Part shown: piece by piece, positions 1 through 8,271 of the stretch
Numbering within the stretch: position 1 is the first letter of the stretch
Layout: each line of letters starts with the position of its first letter
Source of the DNA: Blastopirellula marina
GTDB lineage: Bacteria > Planctomycetota > Planctomycetia > Pirellulales > Pirellulaceae
DNA: 64,000 nt
Direction of reading: 5' to 3'
NCBI RefSeq assembly: GCF_002967765.1
Contig: NZ_PUHY01000010.1
Location: forward strand, 1 to 64,000
Program-made: the position numbers and the translations under genes
Notes under the pieces: generated by a model
What the model was told of the DNA's origin: nothing
Database searches by the model: none
What the model saw: only the letters and a program-made list of their open reading frames with translations

Positions 1-40
1 GTTCAGCTAACTGGTACTAACGGACGAATGCTTGACCACT
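1..40 (+). rRNA. 23S ribosomal RNA, 3' end (partial)
   Basis: The first ~40 bases match the conserved 3' terminus of bacterial 23S rRNA (gagctaac-cggtactaat-like core followed by a cttgacc end). The rest lies upstream of the window. The exact mature end is uncertain by a few bases. It is followed by a ~160-base spacer and the 5S gene on the same strand, so 23S and 5S are linked here; whether 16S is upstream cannot be seen. No tRNA is visible in the 41-200 spacer. Confidence 0.85.
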
Positions 41-201
41 TATATTCAACGCTCTTTAGCGAGAGCAGCTGTGAACAACAGCCTGAATTACGAGTAACGA
101 TTCAAGATTCTCGAAAATCGTCGACTTTTGCGACACACACAAAATAAGATCTACCAATCCAAATTGAGCTTCGTGAGGCCCTCACGTTTCACGAAGTTCC
201 T

Positions 202-310
202 TCCGGTGACCATATGGTTGTGGAAACACCTGTTCCCATTCCGAACACAGCAGTTAAGCACAACCAGCCGATGATAGTGCCCACCAGTGCGAAAGTAGGT
301 ATCGCCGGAT
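202..310 (+). rRNA. rrf: 5S ribosomal RNA
   Basis: The segment opens with tccggtga and closes with tcgccgga, which pair as the 5S terminal helix. It contains the strongly conserved ccgaacacagcagttaag core and the gatgatagtgcc and gaaagtagg blocks. The length of about 108 nt fits 5S rRNA. It follows the 23S 3' end and is followed at once by an intrinsic terminator. Confidence 0.95.
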
Positions 311-325
311 TCATTTAATCAAAAC

Positions 326-357
326 AAGCCCCAGCTTATCAAAGCGGGGCTTTTTTG
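326..357 (+). terminator. Intrinsic terminator of the rRNA operon
   Basis: Stem aagcccc / ggggctt around a 13-nt loop (326-352), followed by a run of T (351-356). It lies 16 nt after the 5S rRNA on the same strand. Confidence 0.85.
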
Positions 358-430
358 TTGCGCCCTTGGTAAGTTCTTGCTGATCAACGCGCAACGTGCT
401 ACCTACTCTTCACCATCGGGGACCTTACCG

Positions 431-1474
431 ATGTCGGACGAACTTCTCCTCGAGCAGCTTAATCCCAATGGTAACGTCCAGGCCGTCGTTGAATCGGCTG
501 GAGGCGTGATTAACTTCTACTTGTGGAGCGATCCCGAGTTGGAAGCACCGATGAAAACCGTTTGGGTTCGCAATCTCGCTCCCGCCCCTGACAAATTAGA
601 CGTCGAAGGGATGCAGGAGGGCCGACCGCCGCTGAATCCCATCCAGTTTTGCCGTCATCCCGAAGGATTGGCCGCACCAAATGCTGATGACTTACGAGTT
701 ATCTGGCTTCCCGAAGGAAATGGTGCCGCGCTGGTTGAAAGAGAGGAGATTTTGGCCATCATTCCTCCTTGGAGCGGAGTCGATGGCTTTGATGGATTCG
801 CCCGCGATCAAGTGGGTGAAGGGCCGGTTGCCTGGGAGCTAAGTGATGACAACGTTTTGATTAAACGGTTTCGCGACGCCGATGCCTATTGGCAATCCTG
901 GGAGGACGATTCCCCCTGGGGATCGGTTCAGAACCAGCTACTTTCGCAGGTCGAAGAGAGATTTGGGCCACACGAAAAGTATTACGCGATCGATGGTGGA
1001 AACTGGCCGCCCAAAGCGCTGGTCCGAATTCCCTACGAGGACGGAACCTTGCTCGTAACACTGGGAGTATCATTGCGGCCGCAACCCAACGTCGAACTCT
1101 CACACGAGAATCCGGAAGACTATCGGCGAATCGAACTCGGAGTGTTGCTTCCCCATTCTTGGAACGACGAGCAGATCTTAGCGTTCGGCAGTAATCTCAG
1201 CGGCAATGCTGGTTATCCTTGGAGCAACTACACCTGGTTAGGCTCTGGTCACTCGATTCCTTGCTCCCGCTGGAGCGACCCACAATTCTCGATGGCGATT
1301 CTTTCCCATGAGCATCCGAGACTCGAGAAACTTGAACTTGGCCCGGTTTTTGGTGATCCGGTGAATCTTCTCTGGTATCTGCCCATCACCGGTTCGGAAA
1401 GGCAGATTGCCATTGAAGAAGGTAGCCAACGTCTATTGGAACAGTTGCCGTCCGATCGTTGGCAACAAGCATAG
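431..1474 (+). CDS. SUFU (suppressor of fused) domain protein
   Basis: A 347-residue soluble protein without signal peptide or membrane segment. The C-terminal half (about residues 170-345) resembles the bacterial suppressor-of-fused-like domain: an FGPHEKYYAI segment near its start, a GVSLRPQPNVE strand, and the typical ending VNLLWYLPITGSER. The N-terminal half is not recognised. The family's biochemical role is unclear; in other bacteria SUFU domains often occur as immunity proteins of polymorphic toxin systems, but no toxin gene is seen here. I chose ATG 431, with a purine-rich ggggacc upstream; a TTG at 377 would add 18 residues, starting 20 nt after the rRNA terminator, and looks less likely. 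It stands alone between the rRNA operon and a small membrane protein gene. Confidence 0.75.
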   Translation: MSDELLLEQLNPNGNVQAVVESAGGVINFYLWSDPELEAPMKTVWVRNLAPAPDKLDVEGMQEGRPPLNPIQFCRHPEGLAAPNADDLRVIWLPEGNGAALVEREEILAIIPPWSGVDGFDGFARDQVGEGPVAWELSDDNVLIKRFRDADAYWQSWEDDSPWGSVQNQLLSQVEERFGPHEKYYAIDGGNWPPKALVRIPYEDGTLLVTLGVSLRPQPNVELSHENPEDYRRIELGVLLPHSWNDEQILAFGSNLSGNAGYPWSNYTWLGSGHSIPCSRWSDPQFSMAILSHEHPRLEKLELGPVFGDPVNLLWYLPITGSERQIAIEEGSQRLLEQLPSDRWQQA

Positions 1475-1581
1475 CTCTTTCTTCGCGCCGCATGCCTCGT
1501 TACAACTACGGCAATAATCAATCGCATGATACGAATGAGTTGATGTAAGAGCCCCATTACAGTTGGACTAAGGAAATAGTG

Positions 1582-2178
1582 ATGGCAAGGACTTCGATTG
1601 GTGGACGTCGACGCGGCAACGGCGCCCAGGCTGTCCTGATTATTTTCAGTGTCATCGGTGTGATTGCCGTTCTCTGTTGTTTGGCATGCGGTGGCTGTAC
1701 GGTCGGGCTGTTCACCCTTGGGGCCATCTCCGATAGCAACGGTGGATTCAAACAGGAGTTTGCCGACGCAATTGAAAGCCAGGTCGCCGATCTGCCCGAC
1801 GTGAAACGCGAGTTAGGCGAAATCACCTACATTCGTACTCGGATGTTTGACAGCATTGACGCGGAAGAAGAATTTGAATCGGAAGATGTTTGGGCATTTG
1901 ACGTTCGAGGCACCGACGGAAAAGGACAAATCTTTGTCGAATGCGTTGATATCGACGATCCCGTCTGTACGCGGCGTATCTTACGAGTCGACGGCCAAGA
2001 TTTTGATCTAGGGCCGACGCCTCAGATAGAATTCCCTGGCGATTCGAGTGATCCCGATTTGGACGACGTTTTCGCGCCTTTGCAAACAGGCGAGGGAACT
2101 GACGCGGAAGTCGACGTTCCTGTTCCTGCGGACGCCAACGATTCTGGCAGTTCCCGAACTGGGCCATCGAATCCCTAG
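1582..2178 (+). CDS. Hypothetical single-pass membrane protein
   Basis: A 198-residue protein with a basic N-terminus (SIGGRRRGNG), one hydrophobic segment at about residues 16-48 that is rich in Cys and Gly (LCCLACGGCTVG), and an acidic soluble C-terminus ending in a low-complexity Asp/Pro/Ser tail. The topology suggests an N-in anchor with an exported domain. The region around residues 65-140 could be a small globular domain reminiscent of Coa1-type membrane proteins, but that is only an impression. Two starts are adjacent: GTG 1579 and ATG 1582. The aagga at 1570-1574 suits the ATG. I do not recognise a function. Confidence 0.7.
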   Translation: MARTSIGGRRRGNGAQAVLIIFSVIGVIAVLCCLACGGCTVGLFTLGAISDSNGGFKQEFADAIESQVADLPDVKRELGEITYIRTRMFDSIDAEEEFESEDVWAFDVRGTDGKGQIFVECVDIDDPVCTRRILRVDGQDFDLGPTPQIEFPGDSSDPDLDDVFAPLQTGEGTDAEVDVPVPADANDSGSSRTGPSNP

Positions 2179-2284
2179 TTGCGGCCATTTTCTCGACGAA
2201 AAGCGGGCCAACCGAGCGTAAATCGCAAGCTATCCTTCAGGCGAACTCCGAATTCATTTTCGCCGCCTCAAGGATTCGCCCATC

Positions 2285-3232
2285 ATGGCCACGCCACTCG
2301 ACTGGCAAATCATCGCCTGCCCTAAGTGTCATAGCAGCCTAGAGTTACACGTAGAGACGTGCAGTTGCACCAACGAAGAATGCCATGCTCAATTTCCATT
2401 GAAAGAGGGCGTGCCAATCCTGGTGCGAGGCGATAACAGCGTTTTCGATACCGAATCGTTCATGCGGAAGCAGGAAACTTTTTTCCGCTCGGTCCCGAAG
2501 TGGCGTGAGTGGATCAGCAGCCACATTCCCGATGTTTCGTTGAATGTGAATGCGGAGAGGAACGCCCATCAATTGCTTTCCTTGCTTAAACAGCGCGAAG
2601 GTACAGCCCGCCTATTGGTGGTTGGTGGCGGCGTGGTCGGTGCTGGCTTGGGCGAAGTTTTGGAAGATCCCAACATTGAAGTCGTCGAGACCGACGTTTC
2701 TTGGGGACCGCAAACCCAGTTGATCTGCGATGCCCATGACCTTCCGTTTCAAGACGAAGTTTTTGACGCGGTCGTCGTGCAAGCGGTGCTGGAACATGTG
2801 GTCGATCCGGTTCGCTGCGTCAATGAAATCTATCGCGTAATGAAAAGTGATGGCGTCGTGTACGCCGATACGCCATTTATCCAGCAAGTGCATGGTCGGC
2901 AGTATGACTTCACCCGGTTCACCCGCCTGGGACATCGCCGCTTGTTTCGCCACTTTGAAGAAATCGATAGCGGCATCAGCTGCGGACCTGGCGTAGCGTT
3001 GGCCTGGTCGCTGCGTTACTTCCTGCTCAGTTTCTTTTCCTCGGAAAGGATGCGCGGCATCGTCAGCTTCGGCTCACGCATTTCCTTTTTCTGGCTGAAA
3101 TATTTCGATTACTACCTCGCCCGCAAGAAGCAAGCGCTGGACGCCGCCTCAGCCTTTTTCTTTTTGGGGAAGAAGAGTCCGTTGATTTTGTCCGACCGGG
3201 AGTTGCTTTCGGATTATCAGGGCGGGTTCTAG
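2285..3232 (+). CDS. SAM-dependent methyltransferase with N-terminal zinc-binding Trm112-like domain
   Basis: 315 residues. Residues 10-45 form a small Cys domain (CPKCHSSLELHVETCSCTNEEC) followed by FPLKEGVPIL, the pattern of Trm112p-like domains that often precede bacterial class I methyltransferases. Residues 108-215 carry the methyltransferase fold: motif I LVVGGGVVGAGLG, an acidic residue after strand 2 (VVETD), and the post-III segment DAVVVQAVLEHVVDP. The C-terminal ~90 residues are hydrophobic-aromatic. The substrate is unknown; such proteins act on small molecules or glycans. ATG 2285 has aagga ten bases upstream. It converges with the minus-strand gene ending at 3237, with only four bases between the stop codons. 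Confidence 0.8.
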   Translation: MATPLDWQIIACPKCHSSLELHVETCSCTNEECHAQFPLKEGVPILVRGDNSVFDTESFMRKQETFFRSVPKWREWISSHIPDVSLNVNAERNAHQLLSLLKQREGTARLLVVGGGVVGAGLGEVLEDPNIEVVETDVSWGPQTQLICDAHDLPFQDEVFDAVVVQAVLEHVVDPVRCVNEIYRVMKSDGVVYADTPFIQQVHGRQYDFTRFTRLGHRRLFRHFEEIDSGISCGPGVALAWSLRYFLLSFFSSERMRGIVSFGSRISFFWLKYFDYYLARKKQALDAASAFFFLGKKSPLILSDRELLSDYQGGF

Positions 3233-3236
3233 CAGC

Positions 3237-4490
3237 CTACTTAACGTCCTCCTTCGGGTACATAACGATTTGTACGACCTTTCCACCAGGCAGGCTGAAT
3301 AAGATCGCGTGATCCTTATAGTAAATTCGCTGTGCAGCGACATTCGCTGGAACTTGATCAGACTCTTTGTCTGGCTTACCGAAAGCGGCGATCACTTCTT
3401 CCCGGGTCGAACCGATCCCAATTCCTTCCGCTGACTTGCCAGGAAAGTCATGCCGTTTCAGGTTCGCTGCATCGGCGGGATTTAAGATTATCAACCCGAT
3501 TCGATCGGGCCTGCGTCCGGTCAAACAAAACTGTACTCCGATCGAAGGATACGACAGGTAAGTATCGAACTGGTCGATCTCTGGCTCTCCCATAATGGCA
3601 ACCAGTTCATCGCGAGACATGCCAAAGGTTACCTGGCCTACGCCAACGCCTGGCTTAATCACCAGCTTCGCGGCCTCATCCCGGGAAAGTGGCTCTTTCA
3701 ATTCTTGCTGGCCAAACTCCTGATATCCTTCCGGCACTTTCAGATCGAATTTGGATTCATCCAGCACCAAATCAAACTGCGCCTCATCAATCACAAATGC
3801 CTCGTCAGGGGAAGTCTGGGGAATAATTTTCATTCGGACAGGAAGTTTCGTGTTTGGATCAGTCCAGACCTGAATTTCGACAGGCACGCTCTTCCCGTCA
3901 ACTTTCCACTCGGTCCTCCCTTTCAGCCCGGGATACCTTTTACCGTCTGGCGCCACATAGTCGTTCACCGGTTGGGTTGCCGAGGCCGCCAGTTCGCGAA
4001 AAGTTTGCACCAGATCGAGCATGAATAAAGGGGTATTTCCTTCGATGTGATAGGCACTTTTCTCAACATGATCCATTTGAATCGACTTTTTGGTCGCAGC
4101 ATCCGCAATGGCTTCGCTTCGTCCGTCGAACGAGACAAAACGCATGCGATCTCCCCAAACGGTCAACGTGCCACTACCTTCTTCCATGATCACTTTGCCC
4201 TGAAAAGTCTTCGTTTTCTCGACTTGCTGCAGCACTTGGGCAAAAGCGGTCGTGGGAACACTCAGGTGCATCCAATAGAACGCTGCTATCCCCAGCAAGA
4301 TCGAAGCGGCTAGGGCGGTCTGCACAACCCATCGCCTTCTGTCCAACCGTCGATCAACTGGAGAGGGCATGTGAACTGACTTTGCATCGATTAAATCGTC
4401 AGAAACAATTGAAACAGGAGTCGACTTCATCGCTTCGATCGCGGCATCTAACAGATCGTCAGGAGACTGAAAACCATGTTCTTTATTCAT
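3237..4490 (-). CDS. Membrane-anchored regulator of the ECF sigma factor (anti-sigma-like) with LolA-like and BamE/SmpA-like parts
   Basis: 417 residues. A short cytoplasmic N-terminus (about 1-60) is followed by one membrane segment (WVVQTALAASILLGIAAFYW). The exported part has a LolA-like region (about 80-275: strands such as GSGTLTVWGDRMRFVSFDG and RTEWKVDGKSVPVEIQVW). Then come two related repeats, GQVTFGMSRDELVAIMGEPE and GIGIGSTREEVIAAFGKPDK, of the BamE/SmpA-like type. The start ATG (4488-4490) overlaps the stop of the sigma-factor gene in an ATGA arrangement, so the two are translationally coupled. This position and topology indicate an anti-sigma or sensor role; no zinc-binding ZAS motif is seen. 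The longer reading frame to 4613 runs through the sigma gene and is not used. Confidence 0.75.
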   Translation of the reverse strand: MNKEHGFQSPDDLLDAAIEAMKSTPVSIVSDDLIDAKSVHMPSPVDRRLDRRRWVVQTALAASILLGIAAFYWMHLSVPTTAFAQVLQQVEKTKTFQGKVIMEEGSGTLTVWGDRMRFVSFDGRSEAIADAATKKSIQMDHVEKSAYHIEGNTPLFMLDLVQTFRELAASATQPVNDYVAPDGKRYPGLKGRTEWKVDGKSVPVEIQVWTDPNTKLPVRMKIIPQTSPDEAFVIDEAQFDLVLDESKFDLKVPEGYQEFGQQELKEPLSRDEAAKLVIKPGVGVGQVTFGMSRDELVAIMGEPEIDQFDTYLSYPSIGVQFCLTGRRPDRIGLIILNPADAANLKRHDFPGKSAEGIGIGSTREEVIAAFGKPDKESDQVPANVAAQRIYYKDHAILFSLPGGKVVQIVMYPKEDVK

Positions 4491-5032
4491 CGCTTGGTTC
4501 TCCCTTCCGGGGCATAAACAGATAGTTTCGCTTGCAGCGACTTGCGAGCGCGAAACAGAAGTACGCCCAAATGATTGACGGTCACCCCCATCGCCGCAGC
4601 GGCATCTTCGCACGAAACGTCTTCGATCGCCGTTAACACGAACGCCGTGGCTTGTTCCTGAGGGATTTCGGCCAGAGCGAAGCGTAGCGATGCGCGAAGT
4701 TCCTCTTCTTTCAGAACAGCTTCTGGGCTGAAAGATTTCGCCGAGGGCACGGCATCAGGCTCAACCATTGCCGTTCTGGCTCGTTCGCGAATTCGGCGCC
4801 GTACAAAATCGATCGCCCTGGCCGCGGCAATCTTTTTCAGTAACGCACTCGGATTGCGAACCGATGCATTACCGCCAGTCTGGGCGACAAATTGCAGGTA
4901 CGCTTGCTGAAAACAATCAGCCGCGTCGTGTCCGTCATCGCCCAACAGCCGGACGATGACAGACCACACACTTTGGCCATGCTGCCGCAGCAATGCATTT
5001 TCGGTTGAATCGATCGATGGCGAATCATTCAC
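4487..5032 (-). CDS. ECF-type RNA polymerase sigma factor
   Basis: 181 residues. Region 2 is recognisable (RLLGDDGHDAADCFQQAYLQF, then ALLKKIAAARAIDFVRRRIR) and region 4 gives the helix-turn-helix (EQATAFVLTAIEDVSCEDAA then GVTVNHLGVLLFRARKSLQ). The size and lack of regions 1 and 3 fit the extracytoplasmic-function group. The start is GTG at 5032 with aaggag eight bases upstream; the ATG one base further on is out of frame. It is coupled by ATGA overlap to the membrane protein gene downstream, a standard sigma/anti-sigma pairing. The regulated genes cannot be told from the sequence. Confidence 0.85.
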   Translation of the reverse strand: MNDSPSIDSTENALLRQHGQSVWSVIVRLLGDDGHDAADCFQQAYLQFVAQTGGNASVRNPSALLKKIAAARAIDFVRRRIRERARTAMVEPDAVPSAKSFSPEAVLKEEELRASLRFALAEIPQEQATAFVLTAIEDVSCEDAAAAMGVTVNHLGVLLFRARKSLQAKLSVYAPEGRTKR

Positions 5033-5111
5033 ACTTCAGGCTCCTTGCCCTGTAGGTCGCCTGAGTTTCGCTTTCATTACAGGCTGGCTTCTTTTTTTCT
5101 GTGAAGCCAGT

Positions 5112-5366
5112 CTATCCCGGCCCGACCGTGTGGAAGACGTCTTCGATCCACCACTGTATGTATTGCGAAATGACATTCAGGTGATCGAGGCGGATCAGGG
5201 GATAGTAGAGCAGCACGATGTAATAAAAGCCGTCCCAACCGGTTGCATTGCGTAGCCAGAATGCCAAGCCAATCACGGGACCGCTGCTGAGCAGGTACAG
5301 AATCGGCAAGGCGACGACGATCACAATTGCCGTTGGCAAGCGTTTCGCTTCTTTTGATTCGTCCAT
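5112..5366 (-). CDS. Small hypothetical membrane protein
   Basis: An 84-residue protein with a charged N-terminus (MDESKEAKRLP), a hydrophobic helix at about 12-36 and a second, aromatic-rich hydrophobic stretch (GWDGFYYIVLLYYPLIRL) at about 43-60. The C-terminus is aromatic-rich. I chose ATG 5366; a weak gagag precedes it. It lies 44 bases downstream of the maf gene on the same strand and may be co-transcribed with it. Function unknown. Confidence 0.55.
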   Translation of the reverse strand: MDESKEAKRLPTAIVIVVALPILYLLSSGPVIGLAFWLRNATGWDGFYYIVLLYYPLIRLDHLNVISQYIQWWIEDVFHTVGPG

Positions 5367-5410
5367 CTCGATTCTCTCTGCACGAATCGCCACTGTGATC
5401 GTGGCGAAGG

Positions 5411-5998
5411 CTAGTCGTCCTCGCTCATTGCCGCCAGCATTCGCTCTAATAATTCCATCGGCAGGCCAACGACGTTCGACAAGCTTCCTTCATCGATACT
5501 CACCCACCCGGTGAGATCTTGAATGCCAAATGCGCCTGCTTTGCCCTCCCATAGTCCCGAGTCGAGGTACTCTTCGATTTGGTCGTCGGAAAGGTTTGCC
5601 ATCTTTACGGTCGTTCGATCGACGTCGAGCTTTATTTTGTCAATGGGGCGGTGCCACAAGCAAATCGCCGACCAGACGAAATGATCTTGTCCGCGCAGGG
5701 TTCGCAGAATTTCGCCGGCGTGGGCTCGATCGCGTGGCTTGCCCAGGGGTTGGCCATTGAGTTCCGCCAAGGTGTCTCCGGCCAGGACGATGCCATTTTC
5801 CACCCGGTAAGCGACGTCGGCCGCTTTTTCTTGGGCAATTCTTAGAACGGAGTCACGCGGCAGTTCGTCTTCCCGGGGAGGCGTTTCGGCGTGAGGATGC
5901 GGTGTGACGACGGTGACGTCGTAACCAGCCTCTCGCAAGAGGAGTTGTCGACGAGGAGACTGACTGGCCAAAATGAGGGAAGTCTTGGAATTCGCCAT
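5411..5998 (-). CDS. maf: Maf family nucleoside triphosphate pyrophosphatase
   Basis: 195 residues, the usual length for Maf. The N-terminal signature LASQSPRRQLL is followed by the AGDTLAELNGQPLGKP segment, which carries the catalytic Asp and the conserved GKP. The C-terminal GKAGAFGIQD and SNVVGLPMELL motifs complete the family pattern. Maf proteins hydrolyse non-canonical or modified NTPs to monophosphates in the cytoplasm. ATG 5998 places the signature eight residues in; a longer frame to 6073 would overlap the divergent pseudouridine synthase gene and adds an unrelated extension. The shared divergent region is very short (26 bp if the TTG start of the neighbour is right). Confidence 0.9.
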   Translation of the reverse strand: MANSKTSLILASQSPRRQLLLREAGYDVTVVTPHPHAETPPREDELPRDSVLRIAQEKAADVAYRVENGIVLAGDTLAELNGQPLGKPRDRAHAGEILRTLRGQDHFVWSAICLWHRPIDKIKLDVDRTTVKMANLSDDQIEEYLDSGLWEGKAGAFGIQDLTGWVSIDEGSLSNVVGLPMELLERMLAAMSEDD

Positions 5999-6023
5999 CA
6001 ACAAACCTAAGGAAGTTACTGCG

Positions 6024-6689
6024 TTGTCTCGCTTGGAAGTTTTGTACGAAGATAACCACCTGATCGTCATCACGAAACCGGCAGATTTGCCGACGATGGG
6101 GGTCAGCGAGGGAGAGACGAGCGCAGTTACCTTGGTGAAGGATTACCTGAAACAGAAATACAACAAGCCAGGTAACGTGTTTTTAGGGGTGGTCAGCCGT
6201 TTGGACCGAATGGTCACCGGCGTGCTGCCGTTTGCCCGCACCTCGAAAGCGGCTAAACGGCTAAACGAGCAGTTCCGGGAGCGAACCACCGACAAACGTT
6301 ATCGGGCGATCGTCACGGGCCAGGGGAGTATCAGCCCCGGTAAATTGACCGATTGGCTACGTAAAGACGAAAAAAAACACCGTATGATCGCTTCCCGGCA
6401 CGAAAATGCGGGTGGCCAAAAGGCCGAATTGATGGTGGAAAGTGTTCAGGAGGTTTCCTCGGGTTTTTTGCTCGATATCAAGCTGCTGACCGGTCGCAAA
6501 CACCAGATTAGGGTCCAGCTTTCCAGTCGCCGCTTGCCAATACTAGGGGATCGCAAATATGGCAGTTCCGCCCTGTTCCCTGCAGGAATTGCCCTGCATG
6601 CGGCTCAGCTAGATATTAATCACCCGGTTTCCCGTGAAAAGCTATCTTTCTCGTCTCCTTTACCTGAGAGTTGGCGGAACTTTATTTAA
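6024..6689 (+). CDS. RluA-family pseudouridine synthase
   Basis: 221 residues. The protein begins with LEVLYEDNHLIVITKPADLP, the standard RluA opening, and contains the catalytic motif SRLDRMVTGV with the active-site Asp in RLDR. KRYRAIV and the TGRKHQIRVQLS-LPILGDRKYG segment complete the family pattern. There is no S4 domain, so it is of the short RluA/RluF-like kind that isomerises uridine in rRNA or tRNA; the target is not predictable. I prefer TTG 6024, which has aagga at 6009-6013; ATG 5973 would add 17 residues and overlap maf head to head. A hairpin follows at 6735-6753. Confidence 0.85.
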   Translation: MSRLEVLYEDNHLIVITKPADLPTMGVSEGETSAVTLVKDYLKQKYNKPGNVFLGVVSRLDRMVTGVLPFARTSKAAKRLNEQFRERTTDKRYRAIVTGQGSISPGKLTDWLRKDEKKHRMIASRHENAGGQKAELMVESVQEVSSGFLLDIKLLTGRKHQIRVQLSSRRLPILGDRKYGSSALFPAGIALHAAQLDINHPVSREKLSFSSPLPESWRNFI

Positions 6690-6734
6690 AATAGGTGGTT
6701 AAGAATGACGGAACGGAAAACATACTCAAAGGAA

Positions 6735-6753
6735 ATTCCGCTTTTTGCGGAAT
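6735..6753. terminator. Hairpin after the pseudouridine synthase gene
   Basis: Perfect stem attccgc / gcggaat with a five-T loop, 45 bases after the stop at 6689. No T run follows, so it may be a weak terminator or a regulatory hairpin ahead of the kinase gene. Confidence 0.4.
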
Positions 6754-6836
6754 AATGTTTCGCTTAGTCTCCCCAAGCAGGTTTACCGAAAGTTAAAATA
6801 TCGAAGCCTGAAGCCTCTTTTTTTACTGACCAAACG

Positions 6837-8225
6837 GTGCCCAGCTCGCAAACCAAGAAATTCCGAGATTCTGCCATCGCCAGCGGCCTTGTGACTGCCA
6901 AGCAGCTCGAGGACGCCATGAAGAATCTGCGCGAAAACTCGCTGAAACACGAGTTTTCCGACGAGGAGCTTTCCGAGTACCTGATCACTGAAAACCTGCT
7001 GACGCAGTATCAGGCCGATCAGTTATCGAAAGGGCTCACCAAGCTCACCCTCGGTCCATACGTCATCACCGATTGGATCGGCCAAGGTGGCATGGGGCAG
7101 GTCTTCAAGGCCGAGCACAATTTCATGGGACGTGAAGTTGCCATTAAGGTGCTGCCGCAGCAACGTTCGACTCCGGAATCGATCGGACGCTTCTTGCGCG
7201 AAATCCGCATGCAAGCTCAGCTCGATCATGCCAACTTGGTCCGCGCTTACGACGCCGGTCAGGATGGCAATGTGCACTTTTTGGTAACGGAATACGTGCC
7301 AGGCACTGACCTGCGTCGCTTGGTGCGTGCCAAGGGCCATTTGAATCAGCACCAAGGGGCGAGCATCATTTCGCAAGCGGCCCGCGGTTTGGCCTACGCC
7401 CACGAAAAGAAGCTGATTCACCGCGATGTGAAGCCAGGTAACATTTTGGTCACCCGCGATGGGACGTCGAAGGTCTCCGACCTCGGTCTGGCTGACTTCA
7501 TGAACGACAATTCCGAGGAATCGAAACTCGGTAAGATTGTCGGCACGATCGATTACCTGGCCCCTGAACAGATTCGCAATCCGCACGATGTATCTGCCAA
7601 GTGGGATATCTACTCCTTGGGCTGCACGTTCTATTACGCGTTGACCGGAAAGGTTCCTTTCCCCGGCGGCAATGTCAAAGACAAAGCCCGTCGTCACTGC
7701 GAAGAACCACCGCTCCATCCGCATCGCTTCAATCCGACGATCGATCGCGAATTGGTTGAAATCATCGCCGAGATGATGGAGAAAGATCCGCTGCGTCGGA
7801 TTTCGTCCGCCAGCGAAGTCGTCGCCCGGCTAGAACCGTGGGCTTCCGACCATCGTGCGTCTGATTTCACCGGCCAGCCGATCAAATCGGCCTGGCAACC
7901 GCCGCCGCCCGTATATTCCGGTTCGGAAGGTAGCCGGTTGAACGATACCGAGGCAGGCTCGAACATCTACGAGCTTTCCGAGTCTGGCTCAGAGCAGGGA
8001 AGTCAGTATTCGCAGTCGACGGTTCAGTCGTTGATGGCTGACCAAGATACGAAAACGATTCGTGAAAATCGTCGACCTTCCAGCGGACCGCCACCGATTC
8101 CGGTCATCACCCGCTATACGCGCCGCGAGAAGCAACTAATCATGGCACTCGTCTTCGGCTTACCCGCTTCTGCCGTATTTGGTGCGATTGTGGCTTACGT
8201 AGCCACGGTGCTTAGCCGTGGTTAA
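6837..8225 (+). CDS. Membrane-anchored Ser/Thr protein kinase
   Basis: 462 residues. Residues 10-70 form a helical domain (ending LLTQYQADQLSKG) that also appears, diverged, at the start of the propeller protein encoded at 13457-16873. The kinase domain spans about 75-340: Gly loop IGQGGMGQVF, ATP-binding Lys in VAIKVL (K104), catalytic loop HRDVKPGN (D197), a DLG in place of DFG (D215), and YLAPEQ. All catalytic residues are present. A linker rich in Pro and Ser follows, then one membrane helix at about 432-458 near the C-terminus, which tethers the kinase domain on the cytoplasmic side; there is no extracellular sensor. The start is GTG 6837. It is a single-gene unit; targets are unknown. 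Confidence 0.9.
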   Translation: MPSSQTKKFRDSAIASGLVTAKQLEDAMKNLRENSLKHEFSDEELSEYLITENLLTQYQADQLSKGLTKLTLGPYVITDWIGQGGMGQVFKAEHNFMGREVAIKVLPQQRSTPESIGRFLREIRMQAQLDHANLVRAYDAGQDGNVHFLVTEYVPGTDLRRLVRAKGHLNQHQGASIISQAARGLAYAHEKKLIHRDVKPGNILVTRDGTSKVSDLGLADFMNDNSEESKLGKIVGTIDYLAPEQIRNPHDVSAKWDIYSLGCTFYYALTGKVPFPGGNVKDKARRHCEEPPLHPHRFNPTIDRELVEIIAEMMEKDPLRRISSASEVVARLEPWASDHRASDFTGQPIKSAWQPPPPVYSGSEGSRLNDTEAGSNIYELSESGSEQGSQYSQSTVQSLMADQDTKTIRENRRPSSGPPPIPVITRYTRREKQLIMALVFGLPASAVFGAIVAYVATVLSRG

Positions 8226-8271
8226 TATCACAGCGTGAAGCGACTTGCTCAGATCCGCTTACTTGAGCAGG

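Noticed and set aside
3237-4613. Longer start for the sigma-factor partner (458 residues)
   Set aside because: The extra 41 residues run across the end of the sigma gene in another frame; the ATGA-coupled ATG at 4490 gives a natural start.
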